A DNA stretch of 25,444 nt from Minisyncoccota bacterium (GTDB lineage Bacteria; Patescibacteriota; Microgenomatia; UBA1400; PJMF01). Each line of letters opens with the position of its first letter. Position 1 is the stretch's first letter. Below the pieces are notes generated by a model. The model searched no databases, was not told the DNA's origin, and worked only from the letters and a program-made list of their open reading frames with translations. This document shows, in pieces, positions 7,191-14,737 of this stretch. The stretch is from the NCBI GenBank assembly GCA_012799795.1, contig JAAZKO010000059.1:1-25444 (forward strand), given 5' to 3'. A program made the position numbers and the translations under genes.

Positions 7191-7264
7191 TGAGTCGGGA
7201 GGGACTCGAACCCTCGACACTCTGCTTAAGAGGCAGATGCTCTAACCAACTGAGCTACCGACCC
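7191..7264 (-). tRNA. tRNA-Lys (anticodon CTT)
   Basis: Complete cloverleaf on the minus strand: acceptor GGGTCGG/CCGACTC, anticodon stem TCTGC/GCAGA around loop CTCTTAA, T-loop TTCGAGT. Discriminator A. CCA is not encoded. A TGTTATAAT element lies just upstream at 7281-7289. Confidence 0.95.
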
Positions 7265-7295
7265 GATTTCAACCAAGCAATTATAACAAAAATTG

Positions 7296-7368
7296 TGCCC
7301 CCAGGAGGATTCGAACCTCCATCACTGGTTCCGAAGACCATTACTCTAATCCATTGAGCTATGGGGGC
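7296..7368 (-). tRNA. tRNA-Arg (anticodon TCG)
   Basis: Minus strand: acceptor GCCCCCA/TGGGGGC, T-arm GGAGG/CCTCC with loop TTCGAAT, anticodon loop CTTCGGA. The top pair of the anticodon stem (27-43) is an A/G mismatch. CCA is not encoded. A TATAAT sits about 30 bases upstream. Confidence 0.92.
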
Positions 7369-7486
7369 TAATGTTTTAATTTCTCGGTCTCCAAGATATT
7401 ATAATCCAAAAGCATCGAAAAAATAGCAGAGCATCTTTTGTACCAGCTGTTTTTTGCTTTGCAAAAAGACAGGGTCCGAAATATAG

Positions 7487-7492
7487 TATAAT
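7487..7492 (+). promoter_or_regulatory. -10 box of the plus-strand tRNA cluster
   Basis: TATAAT ten bases upstream of tRNA-Leu(CAG). The -35 is unclear. It probably drives at least the two tRNA-Leu genes. Confidence 0.5.
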
Positions 7493-7502
7493 CTCTCTAT
7501 AA

Positions 7503-7587
7503 GCCGAGATGGCGGAATGGTAGACGCGCACGCTTCAGGAGTGTGTGAGCTTTGCTCATGGAGGTTCAAGTCCTCTTCTCGGCACCA
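7503..7587 (+). tRNA. tRNA-Leu (anticodon CAG)
   Basis: Class II tRNA with a long variable arm (GTGAGCTTTGCTCAT region). Acceptor GCCGAGA/TCTCGGC, anticodon loop TTCAGGA, T-loop TTCAAGT, and an encoded CCA end. Confidence 0.94.
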
Positions 7588-7639
7588 GATTTGTCATTTA
7601 TAATAAGCAATTGCTCAAGCAATAGCTCTTTAATTTTGA

Positions 7640-7723
7640 GCCCGGGTGGCGAAATGGTAGACGCGCAGTCTTGAGGTGGCTGTGAAGCAATTCATGGAGG
7701 TTCAATTCCTCTCCCGGGCACCA
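7640..7723 (+). tRNA. tRNA-Leu (anticodon GAG)
   Basis: Class II tRNA with long variable arm. Acceptor GCCCGGG/CCCGGGC, anticodon stem CAGTC/GGCTG around TTGAGGT, and CCA encoded. It lies 52 bases after the first tRNA-Leu, with a TATAAT in the gap that may be a second promoter. Confidence 0.94.
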
Positions 7724-7730
7724 ATAACAA

Positions 7731-7804
7731 GGGTAATTAGCTCAGTTGGTTAGAGCGCATCGTTTACATCGATGAGGCCATAGGTTCGAGTCCTATATTA
7801 CCCA
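7731..7804 (+). tRNA. tRNA-Val (anticodon TAC)
   Basis: Acceptor GGGTAAT/ATTACCC, anticodon stem CATCG/CGATG around TTTACAT, T-loop TTCGAGT. It starts 7 bases after tRNA-Leu(GAG). CCA is not encoded. Confidence 0.95.
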
Positions 7805-7857
7805 CAGTGACTTTGCTTGTAGCAAAAAATCGTTTACAATACAGAAGTTTTAACATC

Positions 7858-7930
7858 TCCAAGCTAGCCAAGTTGGTCACGGCACATGTCTGAAAAACAT
7901 GGGATCTTGGTTCGATTCCAAGGCTTGGCA
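7858..7930 (+). tRNA. tRNA-Phe (anticodon GAA)
   Basis: Anticodon stem CATGT/ACATG around CTGAAAA (GAA, with A36-A37-A38, the MiaA recognition motif). T-arm CTTGG/CCAAG. The acceptor is TCCAAGC/GCTTGGC, so pairs 2-71 to 7-66 form but position 1 (T) faces C72, a mismatch unusual in an elongator tRNA. CCA is not encoded. A TTGCTT-16-TACAAT promoter lies upstream (around 7813-7840). Confidence 0.9.
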
Positions 7931-7943
7931 CGTTCTACAAGAA

Positions 7944-8016
7944 GCGAGAGTAGTTCAGTGGCTAGAATGTCTCCTTGCCAAGGAGAAGGTCGCGGGTTCG
8001 AATCCCGTCTCTCGCT
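7944..8016 (+). tRNA. tRNA-Gly (anticodon GCC)
   Basis: Acceptor GCGAGAG/CTCTCGC, anticodon stem TCTCC/GGAGA around TTGCCAA, T-arm GCGGG/CCCGT with loop TTCGAAT. Discriminator T; CCA is not encoded. Confidence 0.94.
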
Positions 8017-8043
8017 CACGAAACAAATTCCAAAATTAAAGAC

Positions 8044-9069
8044 TTAAATTAAACCACCTTCTGGTTTATATTTAATCCAAGTTTCAAAAACAGTTCTAAA
8101 AACGATAATAGCTGGTACAGCTAACAATGCTCCTGCTACCCCAAAAATAGTGCCACCAATCAGAATCCCTAAAATCACAGTTAAGCCACTCACATTAACA
8201 CTCCTTTGCATTATTCTTGGCACAATTAAATTGTTTTCTAATTGTTGAATAATTATGTAGAGAGCTAAAGTAATAATTGCTCCTGGCCATCCCAAAGTAA
8301 TTAGGGCAATAAAAATAGCTGGTATTGCAGAAACTGTGGGGCCAATATTGGGAATAATTTCCATTAATCCAGCTAAAAGTGCTAGTGGTAATGAGTAAGG
8401 TAAGCCTATTAAAGCTGTAGCAATAAAAACCAAAGCACCTACAATGATCATTAAGATAAATTCTCCTCTAATCCAATTTCCCAATTGAACATTTATCTCT
8501 TTTGTTGCTTCTTCAAATTGCTTAATTTTCTTTTTATCTTGGGTTAACCAAGAAAAATCTCTAACCACTTGTCCTTTTTCGATTGATATATAGAGGGAAA
8601 TCACTAGGGTCATAATTACCGTTAATGCTCCTGAAAAAGTTGAGCTAATAACACTAATCGCGGTGGATAAAGAACCACCCCACTGACTAGTAAGTCGACT
8701 GACGTCTTGTAAATTTAGCTCAAAAGTGTCAAGCATTCTGTCAATTTCAGGTGGTAATTTAAAAGTGCTTAACATTACTGAAAATTCTCTAGCTAAAGGA
8801 GGCACAATGATTGCTAAAAAAATGCCGACAATAGTGATAAATATAAAATAAACAAAGATGCTGCTGACCGACCTTTTCCAGTGAAACTTGTCTTGAATTT
8901 TGCAGATTGGTTTATTAAGACCAACGCTAATAATATAAGCGACAAAGCTAATAAACAGAATATTTCTAATTTTTTCAAAAAACCAAATCGCCGCAAAAAA
9001 GAGAAAAACATAAAAAAGAATGGATGGGGAAATCTTAATTAATAACTCTTTTTTTTGAACTTTTGCCAT
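8044..9069 (-). CDS. AI-2E family permease-like membrane protein
   Basis: A 341-residue polytopic membrane protein of the AI-2E/PerM/YdiK family. It shows about eight hydrophobic segments: two pairs in the first ~100 residues, a soluble loop (residues ~100-130 and ~165-200), then a cluster near the C-terminus. The cluster contains the conserved GLMEIIPNIGPTVSAIPA segment and the QQLENNLIVPRIMQ motif. Members have been linked to autoinducer-2 export or to ion/proton antiport; the substrate here is unknown. The start at 9069 follows a TGTTATAGT element by nine bases, and that element overlaps the stop codon of miaA, so the gene probably has its own promoter. It is convergent with tRNA-Gly. Confidence 0.88.
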   Translation of the reverse strand: MAKVQKKELLIKISPSILFYVFLFFAAIWFFEKIRNILFISFVAYIISVGLNKPICKIQDKFHWKRSVSSIFVYFIFITIVGIFLAIIVPPLAREFSVMLSTFKLPPEIDRMLDTFELNLQDVSRLTSQWGGSLSTAISVISSTFSGALTVIMTLVISLYISIEKGQVVRDFSWLTQDKKKIKQFEEATKEINVQLGNWIRGEFILMIIVGALVFIATALIGLPYSLPLALLAGLMEIIPNIGPTVSAIPAIFIALITLGWPGAIITLALYIIIQQLENNLIVPRIMQRSVNVSGLTVILGILIGGTIFGVAGALLAVPAIIVFRTVFETWIKYKPEGGLI

Positions 9070-9078
9070 AGTATTTAT

Positions 9079-9087
9079 ACTATAACA
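9079..9087 (-). promoter_or_regulatory. Extended -10 promoter of the AI-2E-family gene
   Basis: TGTTATAGT on the minus strand, overlapping the miaA stop codon, nine bases before the ATG at 9069. Confidence 0.45.
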
Positions 9088-10057
9088 TAAGCTGAAGAGC
9101 TTTGGTTAAAAGCTGAGGATCATCAGCTTTTAAATGAATTAATCCAGGTGCTTTTTTCCACCAAGTGCTTTGGCGTTTGCTGTATTGAACTTCTGCTCTT
9201 TGCCAGGCCATTAAAGCTTCTTTAGCACTTAGCTGATGATCAAGGTGTTTGCATATTTCTTCAAAACCGATGCTACTGGCTGCTGGTAATTCTGGACTCA
9301 ATTTAAACTGATTAAGAGCAGCTCTAACTTCATGAATAGCGTCTTGAAAACGCTCAGCAACCCGTCTGTTAATTTGTTCTTGTTGATTTTTTAGATTTAA
9401 GTCCAAGTGAATATTAATAATGTTATTTTCTTTTTGCTTTTTATTTAATTCTTGCTCTCCCCTCTTTTTAGCTTTGGCCACTTCTATACCTCGTATTAAT
9501 CTTCGAGGATTTTGTAAGTCGGATGAATTCATAGTCTCAAATTTTTCTAGATCAAGTTGCTTAAGTTGTTCCTGAAGAAAACCTAAGGATTTTTTATTTA
9601 ATATTTGGCGTAAGTTTTGGTTTGGTGGGATAAAAAGAGTCTCAGCTGGTTGACTAATTTGCTTATGATAAAAACCACTACCTCCTACTAAAATTAATAA
9701 ATCTTTTTTCTTTAATTGTTCTTTAATGTGTAAAAAAAGTTTTTGAAAATGTGCTGGCGACCACTCCTGCCAAATCGGAATAATACTTATGCCGTGAAGG
9801 CTAATGGCCAATCGCGGATGAGTAAAGTAGCGATAGGGTTTTTCTTTAAGCACTTGCCAAGCATGAGGAATATCAGCTGCTGTTAAAATTTCTAAACCCT
9901 GATAAACCTGTCGAGAATCAACTGATAAGAGGAAAACTCGTTGAGCGTGATTGTTCTTTATTATTTGCTCAGCTAGTGCTAATGCTAGTTTAGTTTTGCC
10001 CGTAGCGGTACTACCCGTAATGGCAATAATTTGCTTTTTTAAGAATTTTTTTGACAT
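9080..10057 (-). CDS. miaA: tRNA dimethylallyltransferase
   Basis: A 325-residue enzyme that transfers the dimethylallyl group to N6 of A37 in tRNAs reading UNN codons. The P-loop is ITGSTATGKTKLAL at residues ~13-26. It is followed by SVDSRQVYQGLEILTA (substrate site; Asp and Arg present), GGSGFYHK, NPRRLIRGIEV and the C-terminal RQSTWWKK, in the family's usual order. The usual HHLI-type segment is replaced by a longer, divergent stretch around residues 75-100. Its ATG directly follows the miaB stop (TAAATG), so it is probably translated by coupling with miaB. Both enzymes act on the same base. Confidence 0.92.
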   Translation of the reverse strand: MSKKFLKKQIIAITGSTATGKTKLALALAEQIIKNNHAQRVFLLSVDSRQVYQGLEILTAADIPHAWQVLKEKPYRYFTHPRLAISLHGISIIPIWQEWSPAHFQKLFLHIKEQLKKKDLLILVGGSGFYHKQISQPAETLFIPPNQNLRQILNKKSLGFLQEQLKQLDLEKFETMNSSDLQNPRRLIRGIEVAKAKKRGEQELNKKQKENNIINIHLDLNLKNQQEQINRRVAERFQDAIHEVRAALNQFKLSPELPAASSIGFEEICKHLDHQLSAKEALMAWQRAEVQYSKRQSTWWKKAPGLIHLKADDPQLLTKALQLML

Positions 10058-11209
10058 TTATACTACTTTTGGTCTTTTATTAAGATTTTTTTTATTAATC
10101 AATTCATCAAGAATTTGCCAACGCCGCTTTTTGATCGCATGCGGAACATCATCTAGATAAAGTTGATTAGCAGTAGTGCCCGGCCGAGGCGAGTAAATAT
10201 TAACGAAAGCTAAATGCCAGTTAACTTTTTTAGCCAAACCTAGGGTGTCAGTAAATTCTTCCTCAGTTTCTCCTGGAAAACCAACGATGATGTCGGTGCC
10301 GATAACTACATCCGGGGCAGCTTGGCGCAATTTCTTAATTAAATTTAAATAATCTTCACGACTATAACCACGATTCATTCGATATAAAACACTATTGCTG
10401 CCCGATTGAACTGGCAAATGAATAAAGCGATCTAATTTGGGATTATTGGCTATTTCTTCAATTAGTTGATCGTGAAAGTCCCAGGGATTACTACTCATAA
10501 AACGCAAAATCTTAATTTCTCTTAATTGAGAAATTGCTCTAATGAGTTCAACAAATGGCGGGATGCCTATGGGAGTCGAATATTGTGATTGATTGCTGGG
10601 TAAGCTTTCTCTTTTTAGTGCAGCACGTAGTAACATTTTACGATTAGCTATAGTAAGCTTTTCCAATCCCCAAGAATTAACATTTTGGCCAATTAAAGTG
10701 ATTTCCTGATAACCTTTTTTAGCTAATTCATTAATTTCTTCCATGATGTCGGTAAAAGGGCGTGATTTCTCATTCCCTCTGGCATAAGGCACAATGCAAT
10801 AAGTACAAAAAGAATTGCAACCAACTGAAATGGGCACAAACGCATGTAGCTTATCTTTGCGCTTGGCTTTTTTTAAAAAAGCCATTTGATTGGTGGGAAT
10901 AATTCGATCAATCATGGGCAAGATTTTTTTTAAATGTTCTTGGCCGTGGTGAATCATGCAACCAGAAAAAATAATTTCTGGTTTAGCTTTTTTTTCATCC
11001 TTATAGAACTTAGCTACTTTTAATAAAAAAGCTCTTGCTCTTTGTTCTGCTCTTTCTCTTACGCTACAGGTTACCAGAGCTAATTTTTGACAATCTTGCC
11101 AAGAATCACTTTCGACTAAGCCTTCTTCTTCAAAAAGAGCGGCCATGCGCTCAGCATCGCTTTTGTTAGCTTGACAACCATAAACTTTGATAAAATATTT
11201 TTTTGCCAT
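10058..11209 (-). CDS. miaB: tRNA-2-methylthio-N6-dimethylallyladenosine synthase, TRAM-less
   Basis: A 383-residue radical-SAM methylthiotransferase that adds a methylthio group to i6A37. The N-terminal UPF0004 domain has its three cluster cysteines (VYGCQANKSD, VTCSVRERAE, FSGCMIHH). The radical-SAM motif is VGCNSFCTYCIVPYARG. IVGFPGETEEEF and FVNIYSPRPGT follow. Typical MiaB is about 440 residues and ends in a TRAM RNA-binding domain. Here the chain stops at KNLNKRPKVV right after the radical-SAM domain, and miaA begins at the next base. Start ATG at 11209 with AAGGA upstream, behind a TGTTAAAAT element. Confidence 0.92.
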   Translation of the reverse strand: MAKKYFIKVYGCQANKSDAERMAALFEEEGLVESDSWQDCQKLALVTCSVRERAEQRARAFLLKVAKFYKDEKKAKPEIIFSGCMIHHGQEHLKKILPMIDRIIPTNQMAFLKKAKRKDKLHAFVPISVGCNSFCTYCIVPYARGNEKSRPFTDIMEEINELAKKGYQEITLIGQNVNSWGLEKLTIANRKMLLRAALKRESLPSNQSQYSTPIGIPPFVELIRAISQLREIKILRFMSSNPWDFHDQLIEEIANNPKLDRFIHLPVQSGSNSVLYRMNRGYSREDYLNLIKKLRQAAPDVVIGTDIIVGFPGETEEEFTDTLGLAKKVNWHLAFVNIYSPRPGTTANQLYLDDVPHAIKKRRWQILDELINKKNLNKRPKVV

Positions 11210-11221
11210 TTGATTATCCTT

Positions 11222-11230
11222 ATTTTAACA
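11222..11230 (-). promoter_or_regulatory. Extended -10 promoter of miaB-miaA
   Basis: TGTTAAAAT on the minus strand, followed by AAGGATAATCAA and the ATG: 12 bases including a Shine-Dalgarno-like AAGGA. Confidence 0.45.
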
Positions 11231-11291
11231 CCTTATTGTCTGCCTCCCTTTCACTTTTATTCTAATTAGATTAAAATAGCTATGTAAAAAA

Positions 11292-11365
11292 GGTGCGGTA
11301 CCAGAGTGGTCTAATGGCGAGGTCTGCAAAACCTCCGTTCGCGGGTTCGAATCCCGCCCGCACCT
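11292..11365 (+). tRNA. tRNA-Cys (anticodon GCA)
   Basis: Acceptor GGTGCGG/CCGCACC, anticodon stem GAGGT/ACCTC around CTGCAAA, T-arm GCGGG/CCCGC. A36-A37-A38 makes it a likely MiaA/MiaB substrate. CCA is not encoded. It lies 29 bases before eno and may be co-transcribed with it. Confidence 0.95.
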
Positions 11366-11394
11366 CGACGACTATAAAGTATAGAAAGACTCGA

Positions 11395-12693
11395 ATGATT
11401 ATAAAATCAATTGAAGCTCAGGAAATTTTGGACTCACGAGGTAATCCGACAGTTGCTGTAATTTTAAAACTTGAAGATGGAACGGAAGTTTTTTCAGCAG
11501 TGCCCTCAGGCGCATCAACCGGTGCTTATGAAGCTCTAGAATTACGCGATGAGGATGCTGGTCGTTATTTGGGCAAGGGAGTTTTGAAGGCAGTTGCTAA
11601 TGTCAACGACATTATTGCTCCAAAACTGATTGGTCAGGAAGTAACAAAGCAAGAAGAAATTGATCAAATAATGCTTGATTTAGATGGCACTCAGGGCAAG
11701 CAAAACTTAGGTGCCAATGCTATTTTGGCAGTATCAATGGCTTGTGTAAAAGCAGGGGCTATTGCTAGCAAGATGCCTCTTTATGCTTATATTGCTCAGT
11801 TATTTGGCAACAGTACTGAAAAATTTATTATGCCAATACCCATGTCCAATGTGCTCAATGGGGGGAAACACGCGATGGGCAGTTCAGACATGCAGGAATT
11901 TATGATTTTCCCTCTAGCAGCTGAGAGCGTGGTCGAAGCTGTTCGCTGGAATGCAGAAATTTTTCACCACTTGGGCAAAATCTTGCAGGAAAAGGGTTGG
12001 CAAAAAACTGTTGGTGATGAAGGCGGTTATGCTCCACCTCTTGGTACTAATGAAGCTCCTTTGCAATTAATAATGCAGGCTATTGAAGTGGCTGGATATA
12101 AGCCTGGTGAAGAAGTTTTTATTGCTCTCGATCCAGCAGCTAGCGAATTTTATGAGGGTGAGGGTGAGACCGGCTATTACAATCTTAAAACTGAAAATAA
12201 AAAACTAAGCAACAGTGAAATGGTAAAAAAATATCAGCAATGGGTTGAACAATACCCAATTGTTTCCATAGAAGATGCTTTGGCCGAAGATGATTGGGCT
12301 GGTTTTAGTCAGCTGACCAAAGCTTTAGGCAGACAAATACAAATTATGGGTGATGATTTGTTAGTGACTAACCCCGAAAGAATTCAAAAAGCTATTGATA
12401 GAAAAGCTGCTAATTCTGTATTAATTAAGCTTAATCAAATTGGAAGTGTTAGTGAGACTATTAGAGCGATTAAATTAGCCCAAAGCGCTGGATGGACTTG
12501 TGTTGTTTCTCATCGTAGTGGAGAAAGTGAAGATACTTTTATTGCTGATTTTGTCGTTGGTGCTGGTACGGGTCAAATTAAGACCGGCTCAATGTGTCGT
12601 AGTGAAAGAGTGGCCAAATATAATCGTTTAATGATGATTGAGCGAGAATTGGGAGATAAGGCAAAAATGGCCAAGTTCCCTTTTAAAAAATAG
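11395..12693 (+). CDS. eno: Enolase, catalytically complete
   Basis: A 432-residue enzyme that interconverts 2-phosphoglycerate and phosphoenolpyruvate. All key parts are present: DSRGNPTVAV, the mobile loop SGASTGAYEA, His in NGGKHA, catalytic Glu in GDEGGYAP, Mg ligands in ALDPAAS, SIEDALAEDD and GDDLLVTNP, catalytic Lys in IKLNQIGS, then SHRSGESED and IKTGSMCRSERVAKYN. The ATG at 11395 is the true start; the frame stays open upstream through tRNA-Cys, but that cannot be coding. A terminator-like hairpin follows, then gpmI. A second, degenerate enolase-like gene lies at 21424-22686. Confidence 0.97.
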   Translation: MIIKSIEAQEILDSRGNPTVAVILKLEDGTEVFSAVPSGASTGAYEALELRDEDAGRYLGKGVLKAVANVNDIIAPKLIGQEVTKQEEIDQIMLDLDGTQGKQNLGANAILAVSMACVKAGAIASKMPLYAYIAQLFGNSTEKFIMPIPMSNVLNGGKHAMGSSDMQEFMIFPLAAESVVEAVRWNAEIFHHLGKILQEKGWQKTVGDEGGYAPPLGTNEAPLQLIMQAIEVAGYKPGEEVFIALDPAASEFYEGEGETGYYNLKTENKKLSNSEMVKKYQQWVEQYPIVSIEDALAEDDWAGFSQLTKALGRQIQIMGDDLLVTNPERIQKAIDRKAANSVLIKLNQIGSVSETIRAIKLAQSAGWTCVVSHRSGESEDTFIADFVVGAGTGQIKTGSMCRSERVAKYNRLMMIERELGDKAKMAKFPFKK

Positions 12694-12704
12694 TGTATTT
12701 ATTG

Positions 12705-12730
12705 AGAGGGCTTAATAAGCCCTCTTTCTT
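12705..12730 (+). terminator. Intrinsic terminator between eno and gpmI
   Basis: AGAGGGCTT-AAT-AAGCCCTCT (9-base arms) followed by TTCTT, 12 bases after the eno stop. It should end or damp eno transcripts before gpmI. Confidence 0.75.
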
Positions 12731-12743
12731 AAATAAATTATTT

Positions 12744-12749
12744 TAAAAT
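12744..12749 (+). promoter_or_regulatory. Possible -10 box of gpmI
   Basis: TAAAAT followed by AAGGGTTT and the ATG, eight bases in all. This matches the TAAAATAAGG unit before miaB and proS and would restart transcription after the eno terminator. Confidence 0.35.
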
Positions 12750-12757
12750 AAGGGTTT

Positions 12758-14260
12758 ATGTCTGAAAATTCTCAAAAGAAGTTAGCGCTAATTATTCTAG
12801 ATGGTTGGGGTCATTACAAAGCTTATCCGGGCAATGCAATAAGCTTAGCTAACACTCCTACTTGGGACAAAATGTGGGCAGAAAACCCTCGAGCCTTACT
12901 GACTTGTTCAGGTGAGGCAGTTGGTTTACCAACGGGTCAGATGGGTAACAGCGAAATTAATCATGCGGCGATTGGTTCTGGAAGAGTCATTTATCAGGAT
13001 TTGGTTAAATTAAACAAAATGGCAATTGAAAAAAAATTGCAGCAATCTCCAGCTATCAAAGAAGCTTTCGGAAAAGCCAAAAATAATTCAACAGCTCTTC
13101 ACATCATGGGTTTACTTAGTCCTGGCGGAGTTCATTCACATCAAGATCATATTTTTGCCTTAATTAAAGAAGCCGCTGCCTTTGGAGTAGAAAAAATTTA
13201 TGTTCACGCCATGACTGATGGTCGAGATACCGCTCCCCAAAGCTGTTTAGCTAGTTTTGAAAAATTAGACAAAATTTGTCAAGAAACTGGAGCAGAGTTA
13301 GCCAGTATTTCTGGTCGCTACTACGCTATGGATCGTGATCATAATTGGGAGAGAACAGATTTGGCTTATCAGGCTATCAAAGATCGTCAAGCTCCTCAAT
13401 TCGTCAATGCTAAGGAGGCAATTGAGCACTCTTATAATAATGGCAAAGGCGATGAGTTTATTGTTCCCTGCACTATTAAGGTGAGAAACGAAGAAGAGGC
13501 TAAAGTGAAAAGTGGCGATAGTCTTATTTTTGCTAATTTTCGCAACGACAGGCCTCGTCAATTAACTGAGCGTTTTCTAGAAAATGGTCCACAAGATATC
13601 TTTTTTGTTACAATGACTCTTTATAGTGATAAATATCCAGTAGCTGTGGCTTTTGGTCCAGAAAAAATCGAACAAACTCTGGGCGAAGTATTAGCAGAGA
13701 ATAAAATCAAACAACTTCGAGTAACAGAAACTGAAAAATTTGCCCATTTAACTTTCTTTTTAAATTGTAAACGAGAAGAGCCTTATCCTTTAGAAGAGCG
13801 TTACATGTTTGATAGCAACAAGGTAGAAAATCATGCGGAGAAGCCAGCAATGAGGGCCTTAGAGATTGCTGAAAAGGTAGCTGAGGCGATGATTGAGGGT
13901 CAGCACTCAGTAATCTTTGCCAACATTTGCAATGGAGATATGGTTGGACATACTGGTGATATTCAAGCGGCAATTAAAGCGGTAGAGACTGTTGACCAAA
14001 GTTTGGAAAAAATTTGGCAAACAGCTAAAGAAGAACAATACAGCTTAATCGTGACTGCCGATCATGGTAATTGTGAACAAATGCTCAATGAGGATGGCAG
14101 TGTAGTGACAGAACACAGCACTAATCCAGTACCTTTTGTTTTATTAAATGATGGTTTGTTGACAAGAAAAGAAGGAATTATGGCTGACATCGCCCCCACT
14201 ATTCTTAAACTACTACATTTGCCCCAGCCAAAAGAAATGACGGGTCAAAGTTTAGTCTAA
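12758..14260 (+). CDS. gpmI: 2,3-bisphosphoglycerate-independent phosphoglycerate mutase
   Basis: A 500-residue two-metal enzyme of the alkaline phosphatase superfamily that interconverts 3- and 2-phosphoglycerate, the step next to enolase. LALIILDGWG holds the first Asp ligand. GQMGNSEINHAAIGSGR holds the nucleophilic Ser. HAMTDGRDTAPQS, SGRYYAMDRDHNW and FRNDRPRQL form the substrate-binding transferase domain. GDMVGHTGDIQAAIKAVE and TADHGNCEQM supply the remaining metal ligands. The length equals the usual ~510. It follows eno with 64 bases between, separated by a hairpin terminator and a candidate -10, so the two may be expressed unequally. Confidence 0.97.
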   Translation: MSENSQKKLALIILDGWGHYKAYPGNAISLANTPTWDKMWAENPRALLTCSGEAVGLPTGQMGNSEINHAAIGSGRVIYQDLVKLNKMAIEKKLQQSPAIKEAFGKAKNNSTALHIMGLLSPGGVHSHQDHIFALIKEAAAFGVEKIYVHAMTDGRDTAPQSCLASFEKLDKICQETGAELASISGRYYAMDRDHNWERTDLAYQAIKDRQAPQFVNAKEAIEHSYNNGKGDEFIVPCTIKVRNEEEAKVKSGDSLIFANFRNDRPRQLTERFLENGPQDIFFVTMTLYSDKYPVAVAFGPEKIEQTLGEVLAENKIKQLRVTETEKFAHLTFFLNCKREEPYPLEERYMFDSNKVENHAEKPAMRALEIAEKVAEAMIEGQHSVIFANICNGDMVGHTGDIQAAIKAVETVDQSLEKIWQTAKEEQYSLIVTADHGNCEQMLNEDGSVVTEHSTNPVPFVLLNDGLLTRKEGIMADIAPTILKLLHLPQPKEMTGQSLV

Positions 14261-14279
14261 AAAACTACTTTCGTAAATG

Positions 14280-14288
14280 TGTTAAACT
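14280..14288 (+). promoter_or_regulatory. Extended -10-like promoter of the cupin gene
   Basis: TGTTAAACT, 35 bases before the cupin ATG. The resulting UTR of about 28 bases contains GAGAAAGGA at good spacing, so this gene uses a conventional Shine-Dalgarno. Confidence 0.4.
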
Positions 14289-14323
14289 AATAAGAGCAAT
14301 ATAAAAATCAGAGAAAGGATTTT

Positions 14324-14713
14324 ATGTCAGGTTATAGTATTAATTTAGAAGAAAAAACTCTTCAAAACCAAAATTTTCGAGAAGTGCTTTATACCGCTCC
14401 CCTAACTCAACTAGTGGTGATGTCGATTGCTCCGGGAGACGACATTGGTATGGAAACTCACGACGATCATGACCAATTTATTCGTGTAGAAAAAGGTGTT
14501 GGTCAAGCGATGATTGGTGAGAGCACTTATGATTTGGCTGATGGGGTAGCAATAGTCATTCCTGCAGGACAAAGACATAATGTAATCAATACTTCTAATA
14601 CAGAATCATTACAGCTTTATACTGTTTATGCACCGGCCGAACATCCAGAGGGAAAAATTCATCCAAGTAAAGCTGATGCTCTTAGCGATCCAGACTATGC
14701 CGATGAGCATTAG
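14324..14713 (+). CDS. Single-domain cupin protein
   Basis: A 129-residue beta-barrel protein. Cupin motif 1 is GMETHDDHDQFIRVEKGVG (two His and a downstream Glu as metal ligands, residues ~42-60). Motif 2 is PAGQRHNVIN (His near residue 86). Such small cupins resemble the C-terminal domain of mannose-6-phosphate isomerases and bind one metal ion, but the reaction cannot be read from sequence. The C-terminus is acidic (DALSDPDYADEH). Start ATG at 14324 with AAGGA six bases upstream. Placement after gpmI suggests a sugar- or metabolite-related role, which is inference. Confidence 0.88.
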   Translation: MSGYSINLEEKTLQNQNFREVLYTAPLTQLVVMSIAPGDDIGMETHDDHDQFIRVEKGVGQAMIGESTYDLADGVAIVIPAGQRHNVINTSNTESLQLYTVYAPAEHPEGKIHPSKADALSDPDYADEH

Positions 14714-14737
14714 AATATAATTTAATACAATCGTGAA

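Noticed and set aside
11293..11394. Upstream extension of the enolase frame from a GTG at 11293
   Set aside because: It runs through tRNA-Cys; the enolase family begins at the ATG at 11395.
14261..14323. Riboswitch in front of the cupin gene
   Set aside because: The gap is only 63 bases and is explained by a promoter and a plain SD; no stable hairpin is visible.
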